From an uncultured bacterium (GTDB lineage Bacteria > Verrucomicrobiota > Kiritimatiellia > RFP12 > UBA1067): a stretch of DNA of 18,872 bases. Every line of letters begins with the position of its first letter. Position 1 is the first letter of the stretch. Below the pieces are notes generated by a model. The model did not search any database. It was not told the origin of the DNA and saw only the letters and a list, made by a program, of their open reading frames with translations. Location: positions 1 to 18,872 of the forward strand of contig CACZAK010000072.1 in the NCBI GenBank assembly GCA_902779075.1, written 5' to 3'. Below, piece by piece: positions 7,082 through 16,041 of the stretch. The position numbers were made by a program, and so were the translations under genes.

Positions 7082-9107
7082 TGCCATGTCCTTGGTTATT
7101 ATTCTGCGTGAGTGTGCGCTCGGTGCCATCGGCGAGGACGAGCGTGAAATCGTTGGCCGCCGGATCGGCGGAGGCCTTCACGGACTTGATGGGACACTTG
7201 CCGTCGCGGTAAGGGTAGAGTACCGTCACCACGCGGTAAGCACCGGAGAACGTGCCCTGCACGACGGGCGTGGGAATCGGACGCTGCTCGTGCGGTCCAC
7301 CGATCCAAATGGGCATCCATCCCTGGAAGTACGGCTTGTGCTGGCCCTTCATGTCCGTGATCTTCAATGACGGATCGCTCACGCACGCGGCCAGTCCGAT
7401 GCCGTTCCCGAAGTCGCCCGTAAAAGAGCCTTTGCCGATCTCGAGATTACACTCCTCCAAATGCCATAATATCTCAAATGTATGCGGACGGTCGTCCGGC
7501 GCAGTCAGGCGGTCGACGACCACGAAGAACGGCGCAAGCCCCGGCTCCTGTTTCAGGAAGAGCACCGTGCGGTCGTGAACCACTTGCTTCTGCTGCGGAC
7601 CATAGCCGTTCCGATAAGCTGAACGCGCGCAATCGCGGGCGGCGGAAGCGAAGAACTCGACATCCGCTTTCACGTTGATATCCTCGTCATGCCAGCGGTA
7701 GGTGCGGCGGCAGTTCTGCTCGTGTCCGTCGATGCGGATGGTGTTGTGCGCACGGGTGGAGAGGACGTACCTGCGGCATTCGGAACTGTCATACAGGTAG
7801 TTGCCACCCTCTGTGAGCATCTCTTTTCCGTATGCCGTAAGGAGGAAGTTCAGTTTGTCCTCGTGCTGGTGTGCATGCCCGAACGGCGAACCGTCCATGT
7901 AGCCCCACACGGCGTCCTTCCCCCATGACGAGCGGAACACGACCGCACCGGCCCACGGGAACACGGTGGAGAGGTAATCCGGCGGCGTCCCCTTCTTGCC
8001 ACCCGTCGCGAACCACTGGAAGTCGGATCGCTGCGGGTAGAGCGTCAGCGCCTTGCGGCACCAGCCGGAGACGCTTACTTTCGCACCGTCGTTGAGTGAC
8101 GGCGTGACGCCCGTTGGCATCGCAAGACGCATGTACATCTCGAACATCTTCTCAAGTCCAGAACGGATGAACTCGGGCTTTTCAAGGCCAAGCATCTCGT
8201 ACAGCCTGAAAACATCCAGGTAGTTGTGTACCACCACGCCGTGGTAGCCTGTCGATAGTTCGTACTGGAACCCGTCGGGATAGACCTGCCGCGAAAACTC
8301 TTCCTGGAGCCGTTTGAGCGCGTACGCCTTCCATTCAGGCGCGTCGTTGAGGAAAGGATAGAGGAGCGAGATGCGCAGGAGACCATGCAGCTCCATCAGC
8401 AGCCAGTTGCCATTCGTCGAATTGTTGCGCAAACGCCAGCCGTGTTCCCAGATGGAGATGAAGTAGCGCGTAAGGAACTCGTCCGTCACCTGCGGAGACT
8501 TGGCAAACGCGGCGATCTGACGGCTCCAGCCGGTCATGCGGATGCCCGCCTCGATCGTGCGCCAGCAGTGCGTGTCGCCGGGTCTGGCCTTCTCCGGCAC
8601 GAGCGCCTGGTCGAACCAGCTGGAGATCATGTCGATCCATACGGCAACGGCCCTTTCGTCGCCTGTGGCGGTGTAGTACTCGGCGAGCGTCGTCCAGAAT
8701 GGATGGCGCGAGAGTTGCCACGTCCATTCCTTGTATTTGTTGAACGTCGGGTTCAGGTCCCAGTCCACCTTGTGGTCGGCAAAGTGGTGCGGCATGCCGC
8801 AGGAGGAGAGTCTGTAGTCCATGATCTCCTCCGCACGTTGTCTGAGCGCACGCAGCTCCTTGTCCTTGTATTTCCGTTCAAGCCAGTCCTTGTTGAGCAC
8901 GTCGTCCCGCAGCGTGGCGCGCACGTGATCGGCGAACGCCTTTTCTGCGCCCGCGAGGTCGCCGGCGGACATCTTCGCAGGAATGGAAGAAAGCGCGGGG
9001 ATCGAAACATCGAGATGTTTCGTGAAAAATGCCTCGGGCGTCGTGCGCGGCCCCGCAAATGCGGCCGCCGCGGCCGCCGCGGATGCAATCAAGATTCTAC
9101 CTTTCAT
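7074..9107 (-). CDS. Secreted heparinase II/III-family polysaccharide lyase
   Basis: 677 aa with an alanine-rich signal peptide (1-18). Residues ~30-370 form the helical toroid: a W-x-L-N-P-like WDLNPTFNKYKEWTWQLSRH segment, an NSTNGNWLLMELHG segment, and ELSTGYH, whose Tyr288 is the likely catalytic residue. The C-terminal beta-sandwich (~380-677) has GHAHQHED (His411, His413, His415, Asp417) and RAHNTIRIDG, the usual heparinase II/III signature. The family cleaves uronic-acid-containing glycans (glycosaminoglycans, alginate or other uronates) by beta-elimination; which one cannot be decided here. The start ATG at 9107 follows an AAAGGA motif lying inside the end of the GH95 gene, with only 9 nt between the genes, so the two are surely co-transcribed. 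Confidence 0.88.
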   Translation of the reverse strand: MKGRILIASAAAAAAAFAGPRTTPEAFFTKHLDVSIPALSSIPAKMSAGDLAGAEKAFADHVRATLRDDVLNKDWLERKYKDKELRALRQRAEEIMDYRLSSCGMPHHFADHKVDWDLNPTFNKYKEWTWQLSRHPFWTTLAEYYTATGDERAVAVWIDMISSWFDQALVPEKARPGDTHCWRTIEAGIRMTGWSRQIAAFAKSPQVTDEFLTRYFISIWEHGWRLRNNSTNGNWLLMELHGLLRISLLYPFLNDAPEWKAYALKRLQEEFSRQVYPDGFQYELSTGYHGVVVHNYLDVFRLYEMLGLEKPEFIRSGLEKMFEMYMRLAMPTGVTPSLNDGAKVSVSGWCRKALTLYPQRSDFQWFATGGKKGTPPDYLSTVFPWAGAVVFRSSWGKDAVWGYMDGSPFGHAHQHEDKLNFLLTAYGKEMLTEGGNYLYDSSECRRYVLSTRAHNTIRIDGHEQNCRRTYRWHDEDINVKADVEFFASAARDCARSAYRNGYGPQQKQVVHDRTVLFLKQEPGLAPFFVVVDRLTAPDDRPHTFEILWHLEECNLEIGKGSFTGDFGNGIGLAACVSDPSLKITDMKGQHKPYFQGWMPIWIGGPHEQRPIPTPVVQGTFSGAYRVVTVLYPYRDGKCPIKSVKASADPAANDFTLVLADGTERTLTQNNNQGHGNE

Positions 9108-9116
9108 CCGTTCCTT

Positions 9117-11945
9117 TCATTTAGCCGTGTGGAAAACTACCGAAGTATTCAATGTTGAGTTCAGAGGCTTACCGCCGAAGCGGACGAGCGGTCTCGGACC
9201 GGCGTGTGGGCCGGGGTGAAGATTAACCTTCACAGGCTTCCCGTCGCGCCATTCGCAGTCGACATCCCAGCCGCCGCGCGCGCAGAGGCCACGGAACGAG
9301 CCGTGCTTCGCCCACGCGGACGGCAGCGCCGGCAGCAGGTCGATGACGAAATTGCCCTTCTCGTCGAGTTCGTGGCTCTGGAGCACCAGTTCCGCAAACA
9401 GCGCCGCGCCCGCGTAGTTCGCGTCAATGATGTGGACGCCGTGCGCGATCGACCAGAGCGTGTCCGCCGTCTTGGCCTCCATGAGATTGCCGAAGAGCCG
9501 CACCGCCGCATCGCCCTCGCCCGTGCGGGTACGGCAGCAGGCGCGGTGGACGAGCGCCCACGCCGTCGTCATTTCGCCGCGCAGGTCGAGCGTGCGGCTC
9601 GCCGCCTTCAGCCAGTCCGGCGTGGTGCGATTGATGATCGCGCCGGGGTAGAGCCCGACGAGGTGCGAGATGTGGCGGTGGTGCTTCTCCCGCACGAAGT
9701 CGCCGTAGAAGCGCTCCTCGCGGTATTCCTTGATCTGCCCGCTCTCACCCACCTGCACGGGATCGTACTTCGCGAGCTGTTCCTTGCAGCGCTTCACCAC
9801 GGGGTCGCCCTCGCGTCCGAGCAGTTTCGCGAAGCGCACGAACGCGGCGTTATTGAGGAGGATCATCTGCTGGTCGAACGCGCAGCCAACGGTGCGGTAG
9901 TAACCGCCCTTCCTGCTTTGCTGCTCCGGCGAAGCCGAAAACGCGGAAAGGTACAGGCCGTTCGTCTCGACGACGCAGCGCGTGAGGAAGTCCGCCATGC
10001 CGCGCAGCACGGGCCAGCACTGCTTCTCGAGGACTTTGCGGTCCTGCGTGAAGTCGTACCAATCGATGTAGAGCGCGGTGGTGAAGCCGCCCGTGCCGGG
10101 ACCGGAATGCCCGCCGGGCGCGCCGCTCACCTGATACGGCCACGCGGCCGTGCCGACGCTCCAGAGGTCGTCCGTGAACGGCTCCTTCAGGCCGGCCGGA
10201 TTCACGCGGCGGATGTAGTTGCGCGCGGCGGTCCTCGTGGTGGACCGGAACGCCGCGTTGTAGGCGGCGTACGCCTCCATGCATTCCGCCATGTTGCACG
10301 AGAACGCGCCCCAGTAGTCCATCTGCACGTTGATGTTGTGCCAGAAGCCCGATCCCCACGCCGTCGTCAGCACGGGACCGGACCAGCAGCCCTGGAGCGA
10401 GCCGGGGAGCGTGCCGGGGCGCGACGACGAGGCGAGCAGAAACTTGCCGAGCCGCCAGTAGAGCGCCTGGAGATAGACGCTGTTACCGCCGAGCGCGCGC
10501 AGTTCCGGCGTCGTAAGCGCCATGTCCGCCGCGTCGAAGTCGACGTCGATCGAGCTGCGCCCGACAAGGCCGCGGAAGTCGGCAAGATGACGCTTCTTCA
10601 GCGCGTCGTAGCCGAGGGCGCACGCCGCCGCGACGCGCTGGTCGGCCTCGGCGGCGGGGTCCGGCCCCAGATAGGGCGACCTGTCGTAATTCTTGTCGGA
10701 TCCCTGTCCCTTCGACGCCTCGAACATCTCCGGCACGAACCGGTAGTTGGTCGCGAGCGTATAGACGACCGTCGCCTCGGTGGCCCCCTCCACCTTCAGC
10801 GATCCGTCGGCCTGCGCCGTCACCGCGCCGTCGGAAAGCACCCTGAACCGCCCGGCGAGTTTCACGCCGTACGCCCCGCTCTTCGCGGCGAGCGTGATTT
10901 CATTCCCCGCCGCCGCCACATTTCCAGTCCTGTGCGTCGGCGGCGGCGCGTCGAGGAACGGCACTTGGGCACGCACGACAAACGACAACGCACCCTTCTT
11001 CGAGGCCGTGAAGCGCATCGCGCCCACCTTGTCGGGGTAGGACGTAAAGTATTCGCGGGCGTAGTCCACGCCGTCCGCCTTGTACTTCACCGTGACAAGA
11101 CCATCCTCAAGATCCATCTCGCGCACGTAGCCCGTCGCGTCCTTGTGCCCGAACTCCACGAACAGGTCTGCCGAGTCGGTGAGGTTTCCCTGAACCCATC
11201 TGGAACTGGGATGCTTCTGCTGCGTGTGGAACGTCGGCTCGGTGAGCTGGAGGCGTTCCACGTCTGTGCCGCCGAACTCAGACACGCCGAAATAACCGTT
11301 GCCGAAGGAAAGCGACCGCCTCTGCCAGCCCTTGAGGCTCCACACCGCCGGCTCTCGGAAGCGAATCTTCCACGTGGCGTCTGGATGCGGCGCCGCGTTC
11401 TCCACGCGCTTCACGCTCTGCCAATTCGGCACGTAGTCGTCATGTACCACCTTGCGCGCGTCGCCGTCCACGGACACCGTCACCTCGTCGTCGGCGGACA
11501 CGACGACCTCCACGGTCGTCTCGCGCCCCGTCCGGATCGGTACGGGATGGCTCCAGTAGCAGACGCCGCCGATTGCGGCGCGGAACCGGCCCTTGTAGAT
11601 GTCTATCAGGAATCCGTCGCCCTTCCCCGGGGTCACGTTGTCGAGAAGGCGCTGGCTCTTCGCGGCGTCCTTCGTGACGAAACGGCACTTGAAGCGCATT
11701 CCCTTCGCGGCGTCCTTCGCCGAGGGGAACGGCTTCACCAGGTCTCCGGTCTTCGCCGGGCCTGAGTGGTACGTCTTGCCGCCGAAGGAGAGCTGGATGT
11801 CCTTGAACTCTCCGACAAAGCGGTTTCTGCCTGTGGAATCAACGCCGAACGACATCGGAAGCTTGGAATTGACCGGCATTCCACCGCACGCGGACATTGC
11901 CACGCCGATTACGAGAGTGGATACTAGCAAGCGAATGTTTTTCAT
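9117..11945 (-). CDS. GH95-family lipoprotein (alpha-L-fucosidase type) with N-terminal LamG-like extension
   Basis: 942 aa. The N-terminus ends in AMSAC with Cys20 and Gly-Gly after it, a probable lipobox, so the protein is likely lipid-anchored. Residues ~30-195 look like a concanavalin/LamG-type beta-sandwich not part of a basic GH95. The GH95 N-domain begins at ~199 (PAVW ... LSFGNGYFGVSEFGG ... ERLQLTEPTF). The barrel contains GSLQGCW and NINVQMDYW with Asn537 and Asn539, SPEQ with Glu674 (likely acid), HRHISHLVGLYPG, and IDAN with Asp841, matching the Asn/Asn/Glu/Asp set of inverting GH95 alpha-1,2-L-fucosidases. The C-terminus has LLPALPSAW and a GLCARGGWDVDCEW segment, as in the family. 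Alpha-L-galactosidase activity is the known alternative in GH95. CAGGAAAG upstream is a somewhat distant ribosome site (12 nt). 40 nt separate it from the peptidase gene upstream. Confidence 0.9.
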   Translation of the reverse strand: MKNIRLLVSTLVIGVAMSACGGMPVNSKLPMSFGVDSTGRNRFVGEFKDIQLSFGGKTYHSGPAKTGDLVKPFPSAKDAAKGMRFKCRFVTKDAAKSQRLLDNVTPGKGDGFLIDIYKGRFRAAIGGVCYWSHPVPIRTGRETTVEVVVSADDEVTVSVDGDARKVVHDDYVPNWQSVKRVENAAPHPDATWKIRFREPAVWSLKGWQRRSLSFGNGYFGVSEFGGTDVERLQLTEPTFHTQQKHPSSRWVQGNLTDSADLFVEFGHKDATGYVREMDLEDGLVTVKYKADGVDYAREYFTSYPDKVGAMRFTASKKGALSFVVRAQVPFLDAPPPTHRTGNVAAAGNEITLAAKSGAYGVKLAGRFRVLSDGAVTAQADGSLKVEGATEATVVYTLATNYRFVPEMFEASKGQGSDKNYDRSPYLGPDPAAEADQRVAAACALGYDALKKRHLADFRGLVGRSSIDVDFDAADMALTTPELRALGGNSVYLQALYWRLGKFLLASSSRPGTLPGSLQGCWSGPVLTTAWGSGFWHNINVQMDYWGAFSCNMAECMEAYAAYNAAFRSTTRTAARNYIRRVNPAGLKEPFTDDLWSVGTAAWPYQVSGAPGGHSGPGTGGFTTALYIDWYDFTQDRKVLEKQCWPVLRGMADFLTRCVVETNGLYLSAFSASPEQQSRKGGYYRTVGCAFDQQMILLNNAAFVRFAKLLGREGDPVVKRCKEQLAKYDPVQVGESGQIKEYREERFYGDFVREKHHRHISHLVGLYPGAIINRTTPDWLKAASRTLDLRGEMTTAWALVHRACCRTRTGEGDAAVRLFGNLMEAKTADTLWSIAHGVHIIDANYAGAALFAELVLQSHELDEKGNFVIDLLPALPSAWAKHGSFRGLCARGGWDVDCEWRDGKPVKVNLHPGPHAGPRPLVRFGGKPLNSTLNTSVVFHTAK

Positions 11946-11985
11946 GGGATATTGCTTTCCTGTTTAATTCTTTGTGTTAGATAAT

Positions 11986-13968
11986 TCATTTGTGCGGGGT
12001 TACGCTGAGATAAGTTCCGCTGGGCGAACCCTTGAACGTCGCTGCTTTTTCGTCGTCATCCGCGCTCAATCTGAAGCGCGTCAGGTCTCGTGGAGCCTCC
12101 CCGGTTAGCATGATCTTCTGGATGCGGCCCTGCTTGGTCGCCGCGCCGGGTCTCAGCACCACGGATCCTTCTCCTTTGACCGAAATCGACTTGGCAAAAG
12201 CCAGCTCTGGATTGACGGGAAGCCTCATCCGACTACCCGACCTCATCTCCAGGTTGCCAGATACCTTCATCCCGGTAACGGCCGCGAGCTTTCCATCGAG
12301 CCGGATGCGTCTGGCGCGTAGTACGTTAACGGCGATCAGATGCCCCTTGCGCGTGATGATGCGGGAATTGTCCTCGATGTCGACCACTTTCACGCCGCGA
12401 AGGTCGATGTTCGACTCGTCCGCGATAGCCAGTCCGCCGATAGTGAATGACTTGCAGACGAACTTCGCCCCTACCGGAATCGACGGCAATGCCTTGCCGC
12501 ACACAATGACCTCAGTCTCCTGCGTCGGAAGAACAAAGACGCGCTCCCCGAGCGAATTGATACAGTTCCAGTTTCCGATGTCATCCACGGCGGGGGATCC
12601 CTGCGGACCGCACCACGAGGCGGTGGCGGCAACGCCGCCTCGGTATGCCGCGTTGAACGTGGTCGCATACAGTTTCGTCTCGCGGCCGCGGAATGTTCTG
12701 TTGAACACGCGCACGTCGTCGAGTCGCACACCGCCCTTGCCGCGTGACTCGGATATTCCCTTTACTCCGATTCCGCCGGACATGCCCCCGACCGCAAATA
12801 CCGGCGTGAAGACGCAACCCTGGCACTTGGAATTCATGTCTACCTTCACCGGCGTCTGGCCGTCAACGACAACCGCCGCCTCGTCGCCGCCGCGTGTCGT
12901 CAGGACAACGGAATGTGGCTTCAACGCGAGATTGGGCACATTTATCGCCGTTGTCGAGACAAGCACGCATCCCTTGCCCGGCACCGACGCGACGACGTGT
13001 GCCGCGAGGACGTCCCTCCTTGGCGTCGTCGCAAGCAGCACTGCCTTGCCAGACTTCTCAGTAGCCGAACCCAATGAGGCAATTGCGGTATTTCCGCCGT
13101 TCGGGAACCAGCCGTGCAGCGCAAGCGCCATGTTCCCGTTGGCAAGCTTGTTCACATGCCCCACCGTGGTGCCGTCGAGCCACGCGCCTGATTTGTCGGA
13201 GGAATCGTCCGCTTTGAGTGCGCCAAGTGAACAGATTCCCCTGTCGTGGCGCACTGATCCGGCCGCAATCCCGTTATACGTCCACTGGAACACCGGGTCG
13301 TAGATCGTCTCCATCTGTCGCCATTCGGCGATAAGGCCGTCGAAGTTCTTGCCAAATGTTTTCTCCCAGTGGTTCTTGCCGTGCTGCCTGTACCCCTGGA
13401 GAATCTTGTATATCGTGCCTTCGCCGTAGTTCTGCGTCATGAAGTCTATGAAGTGCGCGCCCGCCACATACTTGCCGTAGTGGCGTCCGCCACGCAGGGC
13501 CTTGTAGCGGAGATCTAGGACATACGTGGGATTGGAACACCCGCGGTAGTTCACCATGTAGTTGCGAGTCCAGTCAGCCATAGCCTCAGTGAACACGCCG
13601 TCGGACCCCATGTCTAGAATATGCGTCATCTCATGGCATAGAAGCCCCAATCCGGGGTTCCCGTGGGGATTAGTGCCGACTTTCCAGGTGATCCGCCGTC
13701 CCGACGCAAATGCCGGGTTACCACCCTTCACGGGCGCGAGATAGAGGATGATCGTGGTATTCTCATGTAGATTCGAGCGTCCGTGTTTTCCGTAGAGCGC
13801 CTGGCAGATTTTCTTCCCGACCACTTCCATCTGCTCGCGGAGGTAACAGCTGTCCCCCCATTGGCGATGCGTCTCTGGCGTGCGGTTGTCCCATACGACA
13901 TTCAACGCTGACGCGCCGGCCACCGTAAAGACCGTCACCAGCGAAATGAATGTGCGCCTTACCATCAT
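11986..13968 (-). CDS. Secreted BSP-like zinc metallopeptidase with LamG-like and beta-helix-like C-terminal regions
   Basis: 660 aa with a signal peptide (1-21, ending ASA). Residues ~22-240 resemble the plant basic-secretory-protein family of metallopeptidases: HEMTH at 112-116 (His112, Glu113, His116) followed by FTEAMADW at 126-133, the usual place of the third ligand and conserved Glu/Asp. Residues ~241-440 look like a LamG/concanavalin-like sandwich ending in VRLDDVRVFNRTF. From ~480 on there are short alternating beta-rich repeats (NIDLRGVKVVDI, RIRLDGKLAAV, NLEMRSGSRMRL) suggesting a solenoid or autotransporter-associated strand repeats. Codon use looks less GC3-biased than in the flanking GH genes, a possible sign of separate origin. 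The start has no clear ribosome site but is only 6 nt after the GH97 stop, so translation may be coupled. Substrate unknown; a role in opening a protein-glycan matrix is inference. Confidence 0.75.
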   Translation of the reverse strand: MMVRRTFISLVTVFTVAGASALNVVWDNRTPETHRQWGDSCYLREQMEVVGKKICQALYGKHGRSNLHENTTIILYLAPVKGGNPAFASGRRITWKVGTNPHGNPGLGLLCHEMTHILDMGSDGVFTEAMADWTRNYMVNYRGCSNPTYVLDLRYKALRGGRHYGKYVAGAHFIDFMTQNYGEGTIYKILQGYRQHGKNHWEKTFGKNFDGLIAEWRQMETIYDPVFQWTYNGIAAGSVRHDRGICSLGALKADDSSDKSGAWLDGTTVGHVNKLANGNMALALHGWFPNGGNTAIASLGSATEKSGKAVLLATTPRRDVLAAHVVASVPGKGCVLVSTTAINVPNLALKPHSVVLTTRGGDEAAVVVDGQTPVKVDMNSKCQGCVFTPVFAVGGMSGGIGVKGISESRGKGGVRLDDVRVFNRTFRGRETKLYATTFNAAYRGGVAATASWCGPQGSPAVDDIGNWNCINSLGERVFVLPTQETEVIVCGKALPSIPVGAKFVCKSFTIGGLAIADESNIDLRGVKVVDIEDNSRIITRKGHLIAVNVLRARRIRLDGKLAAVTGMKVSGNLEMRSGSRMRLPVNPELAFAKSISVKGEGSVVLRPGAATKQGRIQKIMLTGEAPRDLTRFRLSADDDEKAATFKGSPSGTYLSVTPHK

Positions 13969-13974
13969 CGCCGG

Positions 13975-15984
13975 TTATTTTGCACATGTGAACGAAGCCG
14001 CAAAGCCGCCGCCGGGGGCGAGCTTCACCTTGAGAGGTTCTCCCGCCTTGACGGTGAACGTGCGGCGGACGTAATGCTCCGCGTTCACGTCCGCGTCCGG
14101 CGCGTCCTCAAATGCCTCCACCTGCCATTCCCCGTCGACGAGGAACCCCGTGGGCAGCACAATCTCCCGCGCGTCCCAGTTCGTGATCGCGCCGAGCCAC
14201 CACGTCGCGCCCTTCCGACGTGCGACCGCGGCGTACTTGCCGATCTCGCCCGCAACGCCGACCGTCTCGTCCCACACCGTCGGGACCTTCGTAATGAACG
14301 CCGTGCATTCCGGCGCGGTGCGGTATTGCGTGGGCGAGTCGCAGAGCATCTGCACCGGCGCCTCGAAGATCGGGAATAGCGCGAGTTGGTGGCAGCGCGT
14401 GCCGTAGCACGCGCTCGGATCGCGGCCCTTCACGAACGCCGGCGCGTTGAAGGCGCGATTCCGCATCGCGCCCGGCGTGTAGTCCATCGCGCCCGCGATC
14501 ATGCGCGTATAGACGAGGTTGACGTCGTTCGACACAACTACCTTGCGTCCACCGATGGAGTGCCCCTGCTCAAGGCCATAGACGCCTTCGTAATTGAGGA
14601 CGTTCGGATAGGTGCGACAGAGTCCCGTCGGCTTGTGGATGCCGTGGTACATGATGACGAGCTTCCGCTCCGCCGCGTCCGCAGCCGTCTCCTCGAGAAA
14701 CTTCTCAAGCAGCTGGTCGTCGCGGTTCATGAAATCTACCTTGAAGCCTTTCGCGCCCATCGCGCCGTAGCGATCGAACACCCGCAGGCGCTTCTCCCGG
14801 TCCATCAGCTGCGCCCAGGCCGCCCAGAGGATCACGTCCACGCCCTTCTCCTTCGCATACGCGATCACGTCCGGCACGTTCACGTCGGCGCGCGGCTTGT
14901 CGAGGTCGAGCTTCTCCGCCCATCCCTCGTCCATGATGATGTAGGCGATGCCGTTCGCCGCCGCGAAGTTGACGTACTCCTTGTACGTCTCGAAGTTGCA
15001 GCCCGTCTTGAGGCCGGGCACGTCCGTGATCTTGAACCCGTGCCACCAGTCCCACGCGACCTGTCCCGGCTTCACCCACGAGGCGTCGGCCACGCGGCTC
15101 GGCTCGGCGAGCGCGTAGACGGCGTCGGACGAAACGAGATCGGAGGGACTGTCCCCGATCACGAACACGCGCCACGGGAACACGCGCGTCCCCTTCGTCT
15201 TCGCGAGGTAATGATGGCGCTTCTGCACGTTCGTCATGCGGCGGCTGACGTCAAACTTGCTTGGAACGCCGGCCTGCCATGACCGAAGGAAATCGGGTTC
15301 GCCGTCCCTGCGGTAGAAGTTGAGTCCGGGATAGTCGAGGAGGTTCGACTCCGTCATGGAAAAGACGCCCACCCCCGGCACCATCGCCGTAAAAGGCAAG
15401 ATCACGATCTGCGGATGCCCGGACGGGATGCTTGCAACGGGACCGATCTCCGCCGGTTGTTCGAAGCCCGTCTGGAAGTGCCCCACGACCGAACGACACA
15501 GCTCCGTCCCCTTCGGAAACGCGACACGCGTGTTCTCGGCGAAGATAGTGATCTCGCCCTTGTACTTCGTCTCGAACCGCCAGGCGACGCCGTCGTTGCG
15601 CGCATGGAGCACGACCGCCCATCTGCCGAAGTCGACCCGCGTCACGTTGGCGGAAAGATCGACGGACGCCTTCTTGTAGATCGGCGTCGCAACCGTGCCC
15701 TCGACGTACCCGATGTTCGCCCTGGGGCGTGCACCGCGTCCGTCCATCGGTCCGTGTTCGCGCGTCACGAGCGAAATCTCCGTCGGCTCGACGAGCATTT
15801 TCCCGTTACGCAGAATGGAATACGCCATCTCTCCGCTGCTGATCTCAAGCCTCAGCTCGTTGCGCCCGTCGGGCGACACGGCGCTGAACAGCGAAGGCCC
15901 GGCCTTCGGTCCCTGCGCAAACGACTGTAAAACGGCAATAACGCAGCAAACAGCAATCGCACCAGTTTTCATAGGGCAGACCAT
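13975..15984 (-). CDS. Secreted GH97-family glycosidase, retaining alpha-galactosidase-type residues
   Basis: 669 aa from the ATG at 15984. A signal peptide (~1-24, ending SFAQ) precedes a beta-sandwich N-domain typical of GH97 (~28-280: SPDGRNELRLEI, YSILRNGKMLVEP), a TIM barrel (~300-570: KPGQVAWDWWHG, IIMDEGW) and a C-terminal beta domain (~580-669). In the barrel KVDFM places Asp417 where retaining GH97 enzymes have their nucleophile, and NYEGVYGLE gives Glu466 and Glu472; the Asp-to-second-Glu distance of 55 agrees with what I recall for Bacteroides GH97 alpha-galactosidase (Asp415/Glu470). SusB-like inverting enzymes lack this Asp, so alpha-galactosidase is preferred over alpha-glucosidase. 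AGGAGG stands 9 nt upstream of 15984 and only 3 nt upstream of the alternative ATG at 15990. First glycosidase after the chaperone gene, 57 nt downstream of it. Confidence 0.87.
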   Translation of the reverse strand: MVCPMKTGAIAVCCVIAVLQSFAQGPKAGPSLFSAVSPDGRNELRLEISSGEMAYSILRNGKMLVEPTEISLVTREHGPMDGRGARPRANIGYVEGTVATPIYKKASVDLSANVTRVDFGRWAVVLHARNDGVAWRFETKYKGEITIFAENTRVAFPKGTELCRSVVGHFQTGFEQPAEIGPVASIPSGHPQIVILPFTAMVPGVGVFSMTESNLLDYPGLNFYRRDGEPDFLRSWQAGVPSKFDVSRRMTNVQKRHHYLAKTKGTRVFPWRVFVIGDSPSDLVSSDAVYALAEPSRVADASWVKPGQVAWDWWHGFKITDVPGLKTGCNFETYKEYVNFAAANGIAYIIMDEGWAEKLDLDKPRADVNVPDVIAYAKEKGVDVILWAAWAQLMDREKRLRVFDRYGAMGAKGFKVDFMNRDDQLLEKFLEETAADAAERKLVIMYHGIHKPTGLCRTYPNVLNYEGVYGLEQGHSIGGRKVVVSNDVNLVYTRMIAGAMDYTPGAMRNRAFNAPAFVKGRDPSACYGTRCHQLALFPIFEAPVQMLCDSPTQYRTAPECTAFITKVPTVWDETVGVAGEIGKYAAVARRKGATWWLGAITNWDAREIVLPTGFLVDGEWQVEAFEDAPDADVNAEHYVRRTFTVKAGEPLKVKLAPGGGFAASFTCAK

Positions 15985-16000
15985 TTTCATTGTCCTCCTT

Positions 16001-16037
16001 GCCTGCACCGCGAGAGGCAGGCGGTCTTAGACCCGCC
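16001..16037 (-). promoter_or_regulatory. Two overlapping, mutually exclusive hairpins before GH97
   Basis: Between the chaperone stop and the GH97 ribosome site two stems share bases. Stem A pairs GCCTGC (16001-16006) with GCAGGC (16017-16022) around a 10-nt loop and directly abuts the AAGGAGG site. Stem B pairs GGCGGTC (16020-16026) with GACCCGCC (16030-16037) with one bulge. Bases 16020-16022 belong to both, so only one stem can form at a time. No T-run follows, so these are not simple terminators. A role in tuning GH97 translation or in transcript processing is inference. Confidence 0.35.
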
Positions 16038-16041
16038 AGAA

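Noticed and set aside
9204..11765. 853-codon plus-strand open frame antisense to GH95
   Set aside because: Its product is Arg/His/Val/Ala-rich low-complexity sequence with no family features; long antisense frames arise from GC-biased third positions of the real gene.
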